DNA of 64,000 bases from Planktomarina sp. (GCA_017856985.1 JAFMEA010000003.1:19267-83266), one strand, 5' to 3'; counted from the stretch's first letter, positions 18,175-29,847 are shown. The notes: generated from the sequence alone by a model not told the origin. Program-made: numbers and translations.

Positions 18175-19083
18175 CTATGGCTTTATCATGGAGTCGAATT
18201 CTCGCCATTCACCCTTGCTCATACCTGAGTTTTCTTGCGTCACCGTTTCACCAGCAAGGAGGCGGCGCACGCAATCAAGTGATTTTGCCGATAGAACCGC
18301 ACCTCCCAAGCGATAATCTTCAAAGGCGCCATAAGCTGCCGGAACCCAGTCACGCACAAGGTCACAAATAGCATCCGCATAAACCCGTATCTCATATTGA
18401 GCATGTGCATCCGCTCTCAACCGGAGAAAATGAAATAAATTATGTAAATCAACCTTCCAATACCACTGGGTATAGATATTTGCAGGTAAGTTCATGCGCG
18501 CAAGTTCCCGAGCTAGGCCATCTTGGCCTTCTTCAGAGATCATAGCCTCGTAATTATCGTAAGATCTATTACTATCCGCTTTCAGAATTTCCAATACGCG
18601 AGCAGCTTCTTCACCCTGGAGTACTCGACCTCGGCCCTGGTTGTTTACCACAGACTGTGCCGCCAAGGCTTCAGGCTCAGGTATATAAAACTCACGGTCC
18701 AGAATGGAATAGCGTGCAGAATATTCGTTAACATTCGCAGTTCTGTGGCGGATCCATTGTCGCGCTACAAATACTGGTAATTTTACGTGCAGCTTTATTT
18801 CGCACATTTCAAAAGGCGTTGAATGCCAGTGTCGCATTAGGTAGCGGATTAACCCGGCATCATTTTGAACTGATTTGGTTCCTTTGCCATAACTCACTCG
18901 AGCAGCTTGGCATATGGCGGCGTCATCGCCCATATAGTCAATTACTCGAACAAATCCATGGTCGAGAACGGGTTGCACATTGTAGAGGTGTTTTTCCATT
19001 CCAGCCGACACAGCCCTAAGGGTCGGTTGAGGATTTGATCGCAGCTGATCAATTTCTTCTTGTTGTTGTGGCGTCAGCAGCAT
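18175..19083 (-). CDS. thyX: FAD-dependent thymidylate synthase ThyX
   Basis: Makes dTMP from dUMP using methylene-tetrahydrofolate, FAD and NADPH. The defining ThyX motif appears as [13 protein letters not shown] near residues 110-123. At 302 aa it is longer than many ThyX proteins (220-250 aa) but matches the alphaproteobacterial form. I chose the ATG at 19083, six bases after AAGGAG; a GTG one codon upstream would leave only three. No thyA was seen in the window. It is divergent from the glyoxalase gene. Confidence 0.95.
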   Translation of the reverse strand: MLLTPQQQEEIDQLRSNPQPTLRAVSAGMEKHLYNVQPVLDHGFVRVIDYMGDDAAICQAARVSYGKGTKSVQNDAGLIRYLMRHWHSTPFEMCEIKLHVKLPVFVARQWIRHRTANVNEYSARYSILDREFYIPEPEALAAQSVVNNQGRGRVLQGEEAARVLEILKADSNRSYDNYEAMISEEGQDGLARELARMNLPANIYTQWYWKVDLHNLFHFLRLRADAHAQYEIRVYADAICDLVRDWVPAAYGAFEDYRLGGAVLSAKSLDCVRRLLAGETVTQENSGMSKGEWREFDSMIKP

Positions 19084-19179
19084 CACTATCTCCTTAGTTT
19101 ATAGAAACTGGAATGATTCTCCTGATACTATATATGGAGTAATACAAAGGATGAACCTACAACATAAAGGTAAATGCAA

Positions 19180-19602
19180 ATGAAATATCTACATACAATG
19201 GTACGAGTAGCCGACCTAGACGCATCTATTTCTTTTTTTTCAATTTTAGGAATGGAGGTGACCCGCCGCTACGAAAACGAAGGCGGACGATTTACCTTAG
19301 TTTTTATGGCACCACCGGGACAACACGAATGTCCAATTGAACTAACCTATAACTGGGACGGTGATGATGGTCTGCCATCTGACAGCCGCCACTTCGGACA
19401 CCTCGCCTATGAAGTAGAAGATATTTATGCCACTTGCCAACACCTTATCGATAACGGAATTGTTATAAGCAGGCCACCACGAGATGGCCACATGGCTTTT
19501 GTAAGAAGTCCCGACAACATTTCAATTGAACTCCTCCAGGTTGGGGATAGCCTTCCCATTTCAGAGCCTTGGACATCTATGGATAACATCGGTCATTGGT
19601 GA
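19180..19602 (+). CDS. gloA: Lactoylglutathione lyase (glyoxalase I)
   Basis: VOC-fold metalloenzyme of 140 aa converting the methylglyoxal-glutathione hemithioacetal to S-lactoylglutathione. The four expected metal ligands are visible: His in MKYLHTMVRV, Glu in PIELTYNW, His in RHFGHLAYEV and Glu near the end in ISIELLQ. This pattern matches bacterial GloA. The ATG at 19180 is preferred to that at 19174, since AAAGG is nine bases before the former and only three before the latter. It converges with sdhE across a 63-bp gap. Confidence 0.9.
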   Translation: MKYLHTMVRVADLDASISFFSILGMEVTRRYENEGGRFTLVFMAPPGQHECPIELTYNWDGDDGLPSDSRHFGHLAYEVEDIYATCQHLIDNGIVISRPPRDGHMAFVRSPDNISIELLQVGDSLPISEPWTSMDNIGHW

Positions 19603-19665
19603 ATTTCTTTTAAGTTAAATTATATAAACTTTATTTAGAACATCTGAGTTTCAGACAGTTAAAAT

Positions 19666-19932
19666 TTAGTCTTGCAAGGTCCCCAGATTCTCCAAAATCT
19701 CATTGATCAAGTAAGAAAACTTCTGAGGCGGTTTCGCGGTGCCTGTCACCCAAGAATAAAGGTCGTGATCATTTTCTAAAGTAAGCAAATCATAGTTGGA
19801 TAGCTGGTCCAAAGTCATACCTTCCAAGCGGTTGCTCGCAAAATGGCTTAAAATTATATCCATCTCTTTAATACCACGCCTCATTGAGCGCATTTTTAAT
19901 CGTTTTATCTTGTGCAGCCGCTCTTCGCTCAT
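19666..19932 (-). CDS. sdhE: FAD assembly factor SdhE (succinate dehydrogenase flavinylation)
   Basis: Small 88-aa protein of the SdhE/Sdh5/YgfY family (DUF339), which helps attach FAD covalently to the succinate dehydrogenase flavoprotein. The hallmark RGxxE motif is present in SMRRGIKEMDIIL, followed by the acidic helix LSNYDLLTLENDHDLYSWVTG. Length matches the family. Its start overlaps the upstream XRE regulator stop by four bases (ATGA), so the two are translated together. No sdh structural genes are in the window. Confidence 0.88.
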   Translation of the reverse strand: MSEERLHKIKRLKMRSMRRGIKEMDIILSHFASNRLEGMTLDQLSNYDLLTLENDHDLYSWVTGTAKPPQKFSYLINEILENLGTLQD

Positions 19933-20324
19933 TTCTGTGCCAGTCTCAACTGCTTTTCCAACCGGCTTAGACGGTCAGCAGTTTGGTTCATTTGAGTTTT
20001 AATGGAGCGCATTTCTAACAAAATAATACTTATGTCATTCTGGACTGGCTCCTGAATTGGTTCATCTGGACCAATACCCTGTCCGCTTAACAGCCAGGGC
20101 AGGGAGACATTCAACATACCAGATAACATCTGGAGTTTATTTGCACGCGGTTCCGATCTATCTTCCTCCCAAGCTTGAAGGGTTGCCAGCTTAATACCTA
20201 GTCGACGTGATAATTGTCCTTGGGTCATGTTGGAATTTTCTCTCGCACCTACTACTCTATCACCAAAGGTAGCGGCATCAGGGCCAAACCAGTCAAAGTC
20301 CTCATTATTAACTTTTTCTGCCAT
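19929..20324 (-). CDS. XRE-family helix-turn-helix regulator
   Basis: A 131-aa protein with a Cro/C1-type HTH at about residues 20-75 (FGDRVVGARENSNMTQGQLS, then LGIKLATLQAWEEDRSEPR). A linker rich in Pro and Glu follows, then a C-terminal amphipathic segment likely to form a coiled coil (MRSIKTQMNQTADRLSRLEK). It is translationally coupled to sdhE and divergent from an aspartate aminotransferase, sharing an 88-bp promoter region with it. Its target is unknown; autoregulation or control of the divergent gene is plausible. Confidence 0.85.
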   Translation of the reverse strand: MAEKVNNEDFDWFGPDAATFGDRVVGARENSNMTQGQLSRRLGIKLATLQAWEEDRSEPRANKLQMLSGMLNVSLPWLLSGQGIGPDEPIQEPVQNDISIILLEMRSIKTQMNQTADRLSRLEKQLRLAQK

Positions 20325-20388
20325 AGGGCACCCCTTCTCTATTAGTTATACTTGCAGCTGTTTGGCCAGAGTTCTAAGACATTAGTAG

Positions 20389-21615
<1,227 letters not shown>

Positions 21616-21710
21616 ATTTTGCTGAAAAATTCCTCTTTGTTTTACGTTTTATGTCATACGTTATTTTTGGTGTAAATTTTAAGCCAAATTTTTTAAGTAG
21701 CTAAATAGTT

Positions 21711-23078
21711 TTAAACCAAATACGGCTCCACTCGATCACTCCGGGTCAGCAAGTTGAAACGCGACCAAAGTAGTAATGCTACTATGGCGAGGCCAACTAC
21801 CAAGCCAAGCCAAATACCAATCCCTCTAAAATCAAAGACAAAACCTAAGATATAGCTAATAGGGATACCAATCAACCAATAGGATATTACCGTAATCACC
21901 ATAGGAACGCGAGTATCTTGCAAACCTCGAAGTAAACTTAAAGCCATAACCTGCGCGGCATCAACAAACTGAAACATGGCAGCTAATATCAGAAGTGTTG
22001 TTCCAATGCGCAATATTTCTGGTCTCAAGGGATCTCGTAGTTCTATAAACGCACCAATCAGCATGTGAGGCGTTACCAAAAAGAAAAATATAGCCATTAC
22101 CGCTGCGATCGATGATAGTCCCATCGCTACACCAGCGGTACGTCGTACAGAAATCCAATCTTTTCGCGCAAAAGCTTTGCCAACCCTCACTGTTCCAGCC
22201 TGTGATAAACCCATATGTACCATAAAACTCATGGCCGCTAATTGGAGCACGATGCCATGGGCAGCCAATTCTAATTTCCCTAACCAACCCATCATAAAAG
22301 CTGACGCAGCAAACAACCCACTTTCCGCTAAAGCAGAAGCCGATATTGGTATTGCTAGTCTACAAACAGCTAGTGTGGCTACTCGGTCAAACCGCCAAAA
22401 CCGAGTGAACATTTTTTGTTCTTCAAAATACATTTGAATGTAAATTACAAAGCCTATCAGCGCTAGGCTCATTGCAATCACCGAGGCGATTGCAGCTCCC
22501 TGTAAACCTAATTCTGGCAGACCCCAGGAACCAAATATTAAGCCATAGTTAACAAAGACATTAATGATCAAAATACCAACAGCCAACCATAACACTATCC
22601 CAGTATGCTCAAGTGCGGACAAGTAACTCCGCAAAACTAGCCCCCAGATTGCAGGCCAAAGGCCAAACCCCGCGATACGAAGATAATCTTGCGCACCCTT
22701 TGCAACTTCCGGATCTTGTCCCATTGCCTCTAAAATAGGCAAAGAGAACCACATTGGCAGAAATAGTATTGCAGCCACAACCGTCGAGAGCCATAGCCCC
22801 ATGCGTGTTGCTCGTCGCGCACTCTGTGGATCACCTTCCGCAGTGGATTTCGCCACCATAGGTAGGACGGCATAAGCAAAACCAGAGATAGCTATGTAAG
22901 CAACAAATAGAACCTGCGAACCAAGGGTAACCTGTGCTAATGCTAAAACTGAATACCAACCGAGCATCAGAGTATCAGTTGTATGGACAGCAAATTGTGC
23001 AACTTGGCTGCCTACGAGGGGCAGACCAAGAATAAGGAGTGACCGTGCCTCCTTTTTAATAGTATTTAATTGCCCCAC
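21711..23078 (-). CDS. MATE-family multidrug efflux transporter
   Basis: Inner-membrane cation-coupled exporter of 455 aa with about 12 hydrophobic segments in two similar halves. Conserved features are GLPLVGSQVAQFAVHTTDTL at the N-terminus, the repeat-half sequence AIPISASALAESGLF and the late helix region GLQDTRVPMVITVISYW. Length and topology match the NorM/DinF group. The gene stands alone, divergent from parE with 171 bp between them. Substrates cannot be predicted. Confidence 0.92.
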   Translation of the reverse strand: MGQLNTIKKEARSLLILGLPLVGSQVAQFAVHTTDTLMLGWYSVLALAQVTLGSQVLFVAYIAISGFAYAVLPMVAKSTAEGDPQSARRATRMGLWLSTVVAAILFLPMWFSLPILEAMGQDPEVAKGAQDYLRIAGFGLWPAIWGLVLRSYLSALEHTGIVLWLAVGILIINVFVNYGLIFGSWGLPELGLQGAAIASVIAMSLALIGFVIYIQMYFEEQKMFTRFWRFDRVATLAVCRLAIPISASALAESGLFAASAFMMGWLGKLELAAHGIVLQLAAMSFMVHMGLSQAGTVRVGKAFARKDWISVRRTAGVAMGLSSIAAVMAIFFFLVTPHMLIGAFIELRDPLRPEILRIGTTLLILAAMFQFVDAAQVMALSLLRGLQDTRVPMVITVISYWLIGIPISYILGFVFDFRGIGIWLGLVVGLAIVALLLWSRFNLLTRSDRVEPYLV

Positions 23079-23249
23079 AAACGTGGTTTTACTCGGTCAT
23101 TTAGCGCATGACCAGAGATAAATAAAAAATTAAAATTCTTAATCTGTTAATTGGGTTGGCTATATATTATTACCCAACATGTAGCGTAACCCTTTTCTTA
23201 GGGTACAATTTCTGCCATGGATGTCTTTAATCAATGAAAGAGCAACCAA

Positions 23250-25208
23250 ATGGCGAGTGATCTATTATCTGCAGCCCGTGATGACACTTATGACGCATCC
23301 TCCATCGAGGTACTAGAAGGTCTGGAACCCGTACGTAAACGCCCAGGGATGTACATTGGTGGGACTGACGAACGCGCACTTCACCACCTGGTCGCAGAAG
23401 TTCTCGACAATTCAATGGACGAGGCTGTAGCTGGGCATGCTAATCGGATCGAGGTAGAGCTTCTTGCGGATTATTCAGTTATGATCCGCGATAATGGTCG
23501 TGGTATTCCAGTTGACCCCCACCCGAAATTTCCAGACAAATCTGCACTCGAGGTTATCCTTTGCACCTTACACTCGGGTGGTAAGTTTTCCGGTAAGGCC
23601 TATCAAACATCTGGCGGATTACATGGGGTTGGAGCATCAGTTGTAAATGCGCTCTCTGATACAATGGTCGTTGAAGTTGCGCGAAATCGTGAACTATATG
23701 AACAGCGTTTTTCTCGTGGGGTGCCTCTAGCTCCCCTTACAAAAATTGGGGCCGCACCAAATAGACGAGGTACTACGGTAACGTTCCACGCAGATGCCGA
23801 GATTTTTGGTAAACACAAATTCAAGCCAGCCCGTTTGTTTAATTCCATTCGTTCAAAAGCCTATCTCTTCTCAGGTGTTGAAATTCGCTGGAAGAGCCAA
23901 ATTGACGATGGGGAAACTCCAATGGAGGCCACATTTCATTTTCCCGGTGGACTGGCCGACTATTTGAATGAAACCCTAGGGAAATCTAGTACGTATGCTG
24001 ATTCACCTTTTTCTGGCACTGTTGATTTTAACGAAAGATTTAATACACCAGGCAAAGTAGAGTGGGCAATTAATTGGACGCCGTCACGTGATGGTTTTAT
24101 TCAATCATATTGCAACACCGTACCAACACCAGAAGGTGGTACCCACGAGAGTGGGTTTTGGGCTGCTGTGCTGAAAGGAATTAAAGCCTATGGTGAGCTA
24201 GTCAACAACCGCAAGGCATCTCAGATCACCCGCGATGATCTTAGTACAGGGGGATGCGCCTTAGTCTCGTGTTTTATAAGTGAACCAGAATTTGTTGGCC
24301 AAACAAAAGACCGCTTAGCCACCGTAGACGCCCAGCGCTTGGTTGAAAATGCAGTGCGTGATCGCTTCGACAATTGGCTAGCCGCAGATACGAAAGCTGC
24401 TGGGGCAATCCTAGATTTTGTCGTGCTGCGCGCTGAAGAACGTCTAAGACGCCGTCAAGAAAAAGAAACACAGCGGAAATCTGCAACCAAGAAGCTCCGC
24501 TTACCTGGTAAACTGACAGATTGCACCTCCAAAACGCGCAAAGGCACCGAGTTATTTATAGTAGAGGGCGACAGTGCCGGTGGCTCCGGTAAAGGTGCGC
24601 GCAACCGTGTTAATCAGGCTTTGTTGCCATTAAAAGGCAAAATACTGAATGTTTTAGGCGCTGCCTCAAATAAACTAAGTTCTAATGCAGAAATTAGCGA
24701 TCTTTGCGAAGCATTAGGGGTTGGTGTCGGGAGCAAGTTCAACATTGACGATCTGCGATACGACAAAATTATTATTATGACCGACGCCGATGTCGACGGG
24801 GCACATATTGCAAGTCTCCTAATGACATTCTTTTTTTCTCAAATGCGACCGCTAATTGATAACGGGCATTTATATTTAGCATGCCCCCCTCTATTTCGGC
24901 TCACCCAGGGACCAAAACGAGTGTATTGTCTTGATGAAACCGAAAAAGATAGTTGGTTGGAAAAGGGTATCGGCGGCAAAGGTAAGATTGACGTCAGCCG
25001 GTTCAAGGGGTTGGGTGAAATGGATGCAAAAGATCTAAAAGAAACAACAATGGATCCAGCTACCCGTAAACTTATACGCGTAACTATCGATGAAGATATC
25101 CCTGGAGAAACGGGTGATTTGATTGAGCGTTTAATGGGAAAAAAACCAGAAAAGCGCTTTGAGTACATCCAAGAAAATGCAAGGTTCGTTGAAGAATTAG
25201 ATGTCTAA
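23250..25208 (+). CDS. parE: DNA topoisomerase IV subunit B
   Basis: ATPase subunit that, with ParC, decatenates sister chromosomes; 652 aa. The GHKL ATPase domain shows VAEVLDNSMDEAVAGHA, DNGRGIPVDPH and GLHGVGASVVNALS. The TOPRIM domain shows EGDSAGGSGKGARNR (near residue 440) and metal-binding TDADVDGAHIASLL. The C-terminus ends with the ParE/GyrB zinc-region-like sequence FKGLGEMDAKDLKETTMDP. ParE rather than GyrB is supported by length (about 650 versus about 800), since the GyrB insert is missing. parC is not in the window. Confidence 0.93.
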   Translation: MASDLLSAARDDTYDASSIEVLEGLEPVRKRPGMYIGGTDERALHHLVAEVLDNSMDEAVAGHANRIEVELLADYSVMIRDNGRGIPVDPHPKFPDKSALEVILCTLHSGGKFSGKAYQTSGGLHGVGASVVNALSDTMVVEVARNRELYEQRFSRGVPLAPLTKIGAAPNRRGTTVTFHADAEIFGKHKFKPARLFNSIRSKAYLFSGVEIRWKSQIDDGETPMEATFHFPGGLADYLNETLGKSSTYADSPFSGTVDFNERFNTPGKVEWAINWTPSRDGFIQSYCNTVPTPEGGTHESGFWAAVLKGIKAYGELVNNRKASQITRDDLSTGGCALVSCFISEPEFVGQTKDRLATVDAQRLVENAVRDRFDNWLAADTKAAGAILDFVVLRAEERLRRRQEKETQRKSATKKLRLPGKLTDCTSKTRKGTELFIVEGDSAGGSGKGARNRVNQALLPLKGKILNVLGAASNKLSSNAEISDLCEALGVGVGSKFNIDDLRYDKIIIMTDADVDGAHIASLLMTFFFSQMRPLIDNGHLYLACPPLFRLTQGPKRVYCLDETEKDSWLEKGIGGKGKIDVSRFKGLGEMDAKDLKETTMDPATRKLIRVTIDEDIPGETGDLIERLMGKKPEKRFEYIQENARFVEELDV

Positions 25209-25307
25209 TAGATTGGCGCCAAATAGCCATTATGGGCTAGGCGGCCGGTAAGAAGTTTAGTTCCAAATGGTGGCTAGTGTAGTTTTAACTCAGAAGGCAT
25301 GATCCGT

Positions 25308-26297
25308 TCAGCCTGGACCATTTCCGAGCAAGACTACGGATTGCCAAAGTTTTTCGGATACAGTAATTTTATCCATTGGAACTCGCTGAGCACCCGGCAG
25401 GCGAGCTCCTTTCTGTAATTCAACAGCATCAGACAGGCGGGCTAAGCGAGCGCCGAAGTCTGAATGGTGAGTTTCAGGATCAATAATAAAATAAAATTGA
25501 CCGAGACCATGCGGTTCACCTTCCGTCAATTTCAACCCATTAACGTCCATTGAGTTTACTGACCCAGTTATTCCTGCTGCCAAAATTTCAACCAAAACTC
25601 CAAGGCCCCAACCTTTATAATCCCCAGCAGATACGAGGGAGCCCAATAAAGCAGACTCAGGATCTGTTGTGGGTATACCTTCAGAGTCAACAGCCCAGCC
25701 AAGAGGAATTTTTTCACCAGCTGCCTTAGCCATTGTAATTTTTCCAAGTGCTACAGCAGACGTAGAAAAATCAAAATGAACCGACAAACCACCCTGTCCA
25801 TCTGGGACTGACATGGCCACTGGATTGGTACCAATAACTTTTTTATTCCCACCAGGTGGTGCAACAATAGCGCTCGCATTAGTAAAGCCTATTGCTAACA
25901 GTCCTGCCGTCGCGAATTGGCTGGTAAAATATCCAAGTGACGTGCAAGTGTGGGAGTGTGCAACCGAAAGCGAAGCTGTCCCGTTTGTCTGGGCGGCCTT
26001 GATAGCCTCCGGCAAGGCGCACTCAAACGCTGCCTGAGCAAAGCCATATTTGGCATCTACTAGAATTGAGCCTGGTCGAGGTATTGAAACTTGGGGATCA
26101 ATCGTACCGTTCACCCGCCCAGATTCTAACTGCAAGCAATAACTTTCAAGATAGTAGAGGCCACAAATTATATTTCCGTAAGACTCAGAGTTAGCAATAG
26201 CCAGAGCCACAGACTTGGCTATCCACTCTTTGGCTCCATGAGCTCGGAGGGCTTTTTCGCTAATGTCTTTGATCTCTGAAACTGTCACAAATGGCAT
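25308..26297 (-). CDS. Ldh/MDH2-family NAD(P)-dependent oxidoreductase
   Basis: Protein of 329 aa of the malate/L-lactate dehydrogenase 2 family (YiaK, AllD, DpkA, ComC). Visible: GFAQAAFECALPEAIKAA, the conserved NPVAMSVPDG and FDFSTSAVALGKI, and the late GDYKGWGLGVLVEILA. Where many members have NSHHFG, this one reads HSHTCTSLGYF. Members reduce 2-oxo acids or cyclic imino acids (delta-1-piperideine-2-carboxylate), or oxidise ureidoglycolate; which applies here is unclear. It lies downstream of lolCD on the same strand without evident functional links. Confidence 0.85.
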   Translation of the reverse strand: MPFVTVSEIKDISEKALRAHGAKEWIAKSVALAIANSESYGNIICGLYYLESYCLQLESGRVNGTIDPQVSIPRPGSILVDAKYGFAQAAFECALPEAIKAAQTNGTASLSVAHSHTCTSLGYFTSQFATAGLLAIGFTNASAIVAPPGGNKKVIGTNPVAMSVPDGQGGLSVHFDFSTSAVALGKITMAKAAGEKIPLGWAVDSEGIPTTDPESALLGSLVSAGDYKGWGLGVLVEILAAGITGSVNSMDVNGLKLTEGEPHGLGQFYFIIDPETHHSDFGARLARLSDAVELQKGARLPGAQRVPMDKITVSEKLWQSVVLLGNGPG

Positions 26298-26364
26298 TTA
26301 ATTTTCCTACATAAAAAAACTAAACTAAATTAAAAACGAATTCTCAAAATAATTCAGTTGTACG

Positions 26365-27042
26365 TTAAGTGATTTTTCCTTTGCCGAGCACGACATGTCG
26401 ATCCATTCGAGAAGCCAAATCTAAATTATGGGTAGCAATTAAGGCAGACATACCAGTGGATTTAACTAACTCCATCAAAATTCCAAATACATGGTCCGAT
26501 GTTTCTGGATCCAAATTTCCAGTAGGTTCGTCAGCTAAAAGTAGCTTTGGCCCGTTGGCTAAAGCTCGGCAAAATGCAACCCTCTGTTGCTCTCCACCAG
26601 ACAACTCGCCTGGCCGATGATGCTCACGTTCTGCAAGGCCAACCTGATCCAGTAGCTCCAACGCACGGCGGCGAGTATCTGAGGTGCGTTTTCCCATAGC
26701 CTGCTGAGGAAGCATGATATTTTCTGCAGCAGTAAACTCAGGTAAGAGGTGATGAAATTGATACACAAACCCAATTGTCGTGCGACGCATGTCAGTCCGC
26801 AGCTTATCGCCCGCGTGGGCCATACTTTGACCCATAACATCTAATCTGCCTTCGTCTGGTGAATCAAGGAGGCCAGCTATGTGCAGCAAAGTAGACTTTC
26901 CAGCACCCGACGGAGCTACAAGTGAGACCACCTGCCCCGAACTAATTTGCAGAGAACAGCTCTGTAAAACAGTGACTTCATTAGGTTTGCCAATATTATA
27001 GGCCTTACTTATACCCTCAAGATTCAGCACTTGATCACTCAT
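26365..27042 (-). CDS. lolD: Lipoprotein-releasing ABC transporter ATPase LolD
   Basis: ATPase of the LolCDE complex that extracts lipoproteins from the inner membrane for transfer to LolA; 225 aa. Walker A APSGAGKST, signature LSGGEQQRVAFCRAL, Walker B LLLADEPTGNLD and H-loop IATHN are present. I chose the ATG at 27042 (MSDQVLNLEG): it overlaps the lolC stop by eight bases, giving translational coupling, whereas the upstream TTG lies deep inside lolC. MacB/FtsE-type ATPases are similar, but the paired LolC/E permease supports LolD. Confidence 0.93.
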   Translation of the reverse strand: MSDQVLNLEGISKAYNIGKPNEVTVLQSCSLQISSGQVVSLVAPSGAGKSTLLHIAGLLDSPDEGRLDVMGQSMAHAGDKLRTDMRRTTIGFVYQFHHLLPEFTAAENIMLPQQAMGKRTSDTRRRALELLDQVGLAEREHHRPGELSGGEQQRVAFCRALANGPKLLLADEPTGNLDPETSDHVFGILMELVKSTGMSALIATHNLDLASRMDRHVVLGKGKIT

Positions 27043-28321
27043 TTCGTAGAGCCTCAACTGGGTTCATGCGTGCGGCACGGCGAGCAGGGAATATGGTAAT
27101 TATAAATGACAAAGACAGTGAAATCCCTGCCGCTTTACAAACATCTACCCCGCGCAACTCCGACGGTAGGTGGTATATTCCGCGAATGGATGGATCCCAA
27201 ACCTCTCCTCCAGATATGTAATTAACAAGGCTAAATATCTCATCTATATTTATTACAAACAACACACCAAAAAATATGCCTAGCAGAGTTCCTACAAGAC
27301 CGATACTCGCGCCACAAAGGAAAAAGATTCGAAGAACAGAACCACTCGTCAATCCCATAGTTCTTAGAATTCCAATATCTTTCCCCTTATTTTTTACAAG
27401 CATAATGAGGCCCGATATAATGTTCATTGTGGACAACAGGATTAATACAATCATTATTACCAACATCACATTATCTTCAATAGCCAAGGCGCGTAAAAAG
27501 CCACCTGCGTGATCCCTCCAAGTTTCTAAAATTACGTTTTCAGGGACCGCCATCTTCAAAGTTGGCTTAAAATTTTCAACAAATTCTGGGTCATCGATAA
27601 AAACTTCAATTTCATCTGCAAGACCTTCTCGATCGAAAAAGCTTTGCGCATAACCGAAGGGCATATATACACGAGTTTTGTCAATTTCATAATGACCAGC
27701 TCGAAATATATAAGCCACAGTAAACGATTTTACCCTTGGACTAGTGCCAAAAGCGGTCCGGATCCCATTGGGGGAAATGAACTTAATCCTGTCTCCAACA
27801 ACTAAGCGCAGAGATTTTGCGACGCCCGCACCGATCGCAACACCATCTGGAAAATCTTCGATATTACCTTTACTATCGTCAGAAGTGGCAATGTTAGGAA
27901 TAGATTTAAGGTTGGCTAAACTGATCCCATAAATGACAACGCCTGTATTAAAATTAGCCGAGTTAGCCATAACTTGGTTTCTAATTATGGGAGCCGCACG
28001 TTTTACACCTGGAACGGCAGCTATTCGTTCTGCCAATAAGTCATACTCTTTTATCACATAATCTATTTTATTATCGTTTTTAGGATCAAAGCTATACTCA
28101 AAAACCGTCATATGCGCATTCGCACCAAGGATAGCATCAACAAACTCTGTCCTAAACCCACTGCGCACTGCCAGCACAATGATCAATGCGGCGACAGCTA
28201 AAGCAATGCCAATCAAACTTATCAACGTCATTACACTGACGCCACCATCTGCGCGTTTAGCGCGCAGATAGCGCCAAGCAATCAAAAACTCAAATCTAGA
28301 AAATGGGTGTGAGCCTCTCAT
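27035..28321 (-). CDS. lolC: Lipoprotein-releasing ABC transporter permease LolC/LolE
   Basis: Inner-membrane permease, 428 aa. One N-terminal membrane helix follows the conserved FEFLIAWRYLRAKRADGGVS. A long periplasmic domain comes next, then three C-terminal helices, ending in the FtsX/LolC sequence FPARRAARMNPVEALRNE. Only one LolC/E-type gene is present, as in many alphaproteobacteria where a single subunit may form a homodimer. It is coupled to lolD by an 8-bp overlap. proS lies upstream across 194 bp with no clear gene. Confidence 0.92.
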   Translation of the reverse strand: MRGSHPFSRFEFLIAWRYLRAKRADGGVSVMTLISLIGIALAVAALIIVLAVRSGFRTEFVDAILGANAHMTVFEYSFDPKNDNKIDYVIKEYDLLAERIAAVPGVKRAAPIIRNQVMANSANFNTGVVIYGISLANLKSIPNIATSDDSKGNIEDFPDGVAIGAGVAKSLRLVVGDRIKFISPNGIRTAFGTSPRVKSFTVAYIFRAGHYEIDKTRVYMPFGYAQSFFDREGLADEIEVFIDDPEFVENFKPTLKMAVPENVILETWRDHAGGFLRALAIEDNVMLVIMIVLILLSTMNIISGLIMLVKNKGKDIGILRTMGLTSGSVLRIFFLCGASIGLVGTLLGIFFGVLFVINIDEIFSLVNYISGGEVWDPSIRGIYHLPSELRGVDVCKAAGISLSLSFIITIFPARRAARMNPVEALRNE

Positions 28322-28515
28322 TAAGAAATTCCCCCAGGATCAATTTGGACAAAAGAAGATTTAGTTAAATTATTATGCTGGGACAGCAAAAATAAAATAA
28401 AATTTCTGAAATACCTCATTGTAGTAAAAGCCTTTATATCGATTAACAAATACCGGCATTCGAATTGAACTTTATTAATATTTAGCAAGCCAGTACGAAA
28501 CAGATCCACAGCTGG

Positions 28516-29847
28516 TTAACTATATTGCTCTACCAACTTTTTTATAGCTGCTTCTGGTGACATTTCATCACTTTTGCCAGTCCTGCGATTAGTTAACTCG
28601 ACTACTCCATTTTTTAACCCGCGGGGACCAACCGTAATGCGCCAGGGCAGGCCAATAAGGTCCATAGTAGCAAATTTCCCACCAGCTCGCTCCTTACGAT
28701 CATCGTATAGAGGCTCTAACCCAGCAACTCCAAGCCTTTGATAAAGACTTTCACAGGCGCTATCAGCCTCTTCATCACCTTGTTTAAGATTTATAATTCC
28801 GCAGTGATATGGCGTCACTCCCTCAGGCCATATAATCCCTTTATCATCATGGCTTGCCTCAATAATTGCTCCTACCAGGCGGCTTACACCAATTCCATGG
28901 CTACCCATATGTACAGGTACAGTCTGGCCTTCAGAATCCTGAACCATAGCCCCCATAGCTTCAGAATATTTGGTTCCAAAATAAAAGATTTGCCCAACCT
29001 CTATTCCGCGTGCCACTTGGCGCCTCTCTTCTGGCACTTTTTCAAAAGCAACCTCATCATGAGTTTCATCAGTGCGCGCATATTTTTCTGTGAACTCCTC
29101 CATAATAGATTGGCATTGTTGTATGTTGTTAAAATCAATGTCTCTGTCACCAAATTTTAATTCTGTTACCGCCTTATCGTAAAAAACTTCACTTTCACCA
29201 GTTTCAGCTAAAACTAAAAACTCATGAGTATCTTCACCTCCAATCGGCCCACTATCGGCACGCATCGGTATAGCTTGTAAGCCCATGCGTTCATAGGAAC
29301 GCAAGTAACTGACTAGATGACGGTTATAAGCATGCAATGCATCTTCTTTGGTTAAATCAAAATTATAACCATCTTTCATGTAGAATTCACGGCCACGCAT
29401 AACCCCAAAACGTGGTCGCCGTTCATCACGAAATTTCCACTGGATCTGGTACATGGTCAGCGGTAAATCTTTATAGCTATTCACATGGCCTCGAAAAATA
29501 TCTGTAATAAGCTCTTCCGCTGTTGGAGTGAATAACATGTCTCGGTCATGGCGATCCTTAAAACGAAGCATTTCCTCACCATATTCCTCATACCTACCGG
29601 ACTCTCGCCAAAGGTCTGCCGATTGAATAGTAGGCATCAGAATGGCCAAATGACCTGCTTTTTCCTGCTCCTCATGGATTATATTTTCAATATTTTTCAA
29701 GACTTTCAAACCTAATGGTAGCCATGAATAAATACCAGCAGCAGATTGCTTAATCATCCCCGCGCGCAGCATGAGGCGATGTGAAACAATTTGCGCCTCT
29801 GCAGGATTTTCTTTCAGGACTGGCAAAAAATATCGGCTCAAACGCAT
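28516..29847 (-). CDS. proS: Proline--tRNA ligase, short alphaproteobacterial form
   Basis: Class II synthetase of 443 aa. Motifs: [20 protein letters not shown], motif 2 [20 protein letters not shown], motif 3 [14 protein letters not shown], then the anticodon-binding domain ([19 protein letters not shown]). E. coli ProRS is about 570 aa and carries an editing insertion between motifs 2 and 3. Here that interval is short, so the insertion is absent, as is usual in alphaproteobacteria; a free-standing editing protein would be expected elsewhere in the genome. Confidence 0.96.
   Translation of the reverse strand: MRLSRYFLPVLKENPAEAQIVSHRLMLRAGMIKQSAAGIYSWLPLGLKVLKNIENIIHEEQEKAGHLAILMPTIQSADLWRESGRYEEYGEEMLRFKDRHDRDMLFTPTAEELITDIFRGHVNSYKDLPLTMYQIQWKFRDERRPRFGVMRGREFYMKDGYNFDLTKEDALHAYNRHLVSYLRSYERMGLQAIPMRADSGPIGGEDTHEFLVLAETGESEVFYDKAVTELKFGDRDIDFNNIQQCQSIMEEFTEKYARTDETHDEVAFEKVPEERRQVARGIEVGQIFYFGTKYSEAMGAMVQDSEGQTVPVHMGSHGIGVSRLVGAIIEASHDDKGIIWPEGVTPYHCGIINLKQGDEEADSACESLYQRLGVAGLEPLYDDRKERAGGKFATMDLIGLPWRITVGPRGLKNGVVELTNRRTGKSDEMSPEAAIKKLVEQYS

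Noticed and set aside
28321..28509. 62-codon minus-strand frame between proS and lolC
   Set aside because: It begins with a non-ATG codon just after proS, ends on the lolC start, has no convincing ribosome binding site and no recognisable protein features. Treated as non-coding spacer.
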